Shown here: positions 14,526-14,930 of the stretch, piece after piece
Position numbering within the stretch: the stretch's first letter is position 1
How the letters are laid out: each line of letters starts with the position of its first letter
From: Bacteroidales bacterium
GTDB lineage: Bacteria > Bacteroidota > Bacteroidia > Bacteroidales > Muribaculaceae
Length of the DNA stretch: 14,930 nt
Assembly: GCA_004552395.1 (NCBI GenBank)
Contig: SFOK01000034.1
Span: forward strand, 1 to 14,930
Direction of reading: 5' to 3'
Translations under genes and position numbers: made by a program
Notes under the pieces: generated by a model
The model's input: the letters and a program-made list of their open reading frames with translations, nothing else
Database searches by the model: none
Told to the model about the DNA's origin: nothing

Positions 14526-14930
14526 TATTCGCTTCCGTCTTCCAGCGTGGCCCGCTGAACGGAAACCAGATATTCTCCGCCCTCGTCATTCATCGGCAGG
14601 GGTACCGGGAAGGCAAAGCGCTGCCGGTCGAAGCCGCTGTTCCGCACGCGCTGCATGGGGAACAGCACAAAATCCTTCCCGTCCGTTTCCATCTTTTGGG
14701 CCATACGCCGCAGATCCCGGTGGTTCAGGTGATGAATGATGCAGCTGAACGCGGTATCGGCGCTGTAGACCGTCTCCATGCTTTTATCCACCACCAGCAC
14801 GCACAGGCTGTTATCCTCAGCGACGCGCTCGATCAGCGTATTCAGGTCGGTGTTGTCAATGTTTCCGGCGATACTGGCCGACACGTTCTGAAGGGTGCGC
14901 CGCTTTTCGTAGCGATAAAACTGATCCAGC
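14309..14930 (-). CDS. Sensor histidine kinase fragment, Firmicutes-like (both ends missing)
   Basis: The minus-strand frame is open from the window end. It reads LDQFYRYEKRRTLQN, then a sensor domain (IERVAEDNSLCVLVVDKSMETVYSA and later ATLEDGSEYYVLLNTLVTPVTSTVQTIRSEL) and a membrane helix WVLTTALLLIGFLLSL encoded down to about 14411. This order matches the segment between the two membrane helices of Gram-positive sensor histidine kinases. The next part should be HAMP, HisKA and ATPase domains, but after LLSL the frame turns into KGVHRMRNSAS..., the antisense of the AAA gene, and stops at 14309. So real kinase sequence covers roughly 14411-14930. None of its seven isoleucines uses ATA, whereas rsmA uses ATA for 7 of 12. 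The N-terminus lies beyond the window; the GTG at 14884 is internal, not a start. Confidence 0.7.
   Translation of the reverse strand, partial: LDQFYRYEKRRTLQNVSASIAGNIDNTDLNTLIERVAEDNSLCVLVVDKSMETVYSADTAFSCIIHHLNHRDLRRMAQKMETDGKDFVLFPMQRVRNSGFDRQRFAFPVPLPMNDEGGEYLVSVQRATLEDGSEYYVLLNTLVTPVTSTVQTIRSELWVLTTALLLIGFLLSLKGVHRMRNSASMACRILDLPEAFAPKNMASLLI
14400..14432. other. Chimeric junction between two unrelated genes
   Basis: Left of this point the plus strand carries an AAA ATPase with Bacteroidales promoter and codon habits. Right of it the minus strand carries a Firmicutes-like histidine kinase. Plausible AAA protein extends to at most about 14430 and plausible kinase protein to about 14411, so the join lies within this interval, perhaps over a short shared sequence. 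No transposase, integrase, att-like repeat or inverted terminal repeat is seen. Confidence 0.7.

Overview
The window looks like a chromosomal contig from a GC-rich member of the Bacteroidales, possibly Muribaculaceae or a relative (the family is inference). Three clear Bacteroidetes-type promoters (TTG/TTTG, about 20 bp, TAnnTTTG) support this. So do a lipoprotein with an acidic CDDDD start, the weak use of Shine-Dalgarno sites, and frequent ATA isoleucine codons in a GC-rich background. All recognised genes but the last fragment are on the plus strand.

Layout. Positions 1-347 hold no gene but carry a 9-bp AGCT-centred tandem repeat, a cluster of TTTCGG repeats and a promoter. Next come yqeY (GatB/YqeY-type protein) and serS (seryl-tRNA synthetase). 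Four less characterised genes follow: a C-terminally anchored kinase-fold protein that lacks the catalytic HRD and DFG aspartates, a GNAT-like protein, a GYF_2+TM2 membrane protein, and a small DUF2752 membrane protein with a TTG start. A hairpin-rich gap with a good promoter leads to nadB (L-aspartate oxidase), then an S41 C-terminal processing protease and mfd (transcription-repair coupling factor). The last two are only 6 nt apart. A likely intrinsic terminator follows mfd. Then come a probable surface lipoprotein and rsmA (16S rRNA dimethyladenosine transferase), which overlap by 4 nt (ATGA). After a gap with an unusual nested inverted repeat and a strong promoter, an AAA ATPase gene begins.

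The last ~500 bases do not fit the rest. The AAA ATPase frame loses family character just after its Walker A region, at about 14400-14432. From there to the window end the minus strand encodes the extracellular sensor part and second membrane helix of a Firmicutes-like sensor histidine kinase, cut before HAMP and kinase domains. This fragment uses no ATA isoleucine codons. The simplest reading is an assembly chimera; a real recombination junction is less likely but not excluded.

Most of the window is housekeeping: translation (yqeY, serS, rsmA), NAD synthesis (nadB), envelope proteolysis (S41) and DNA repair (mfd). No complete novel system is visible. The best leads are the tail-anchored pseudokinase in its string of poorly known membrane genes, the nested repeat in front of the AAA gene, and the chimeric junction as a warning about the contig end.
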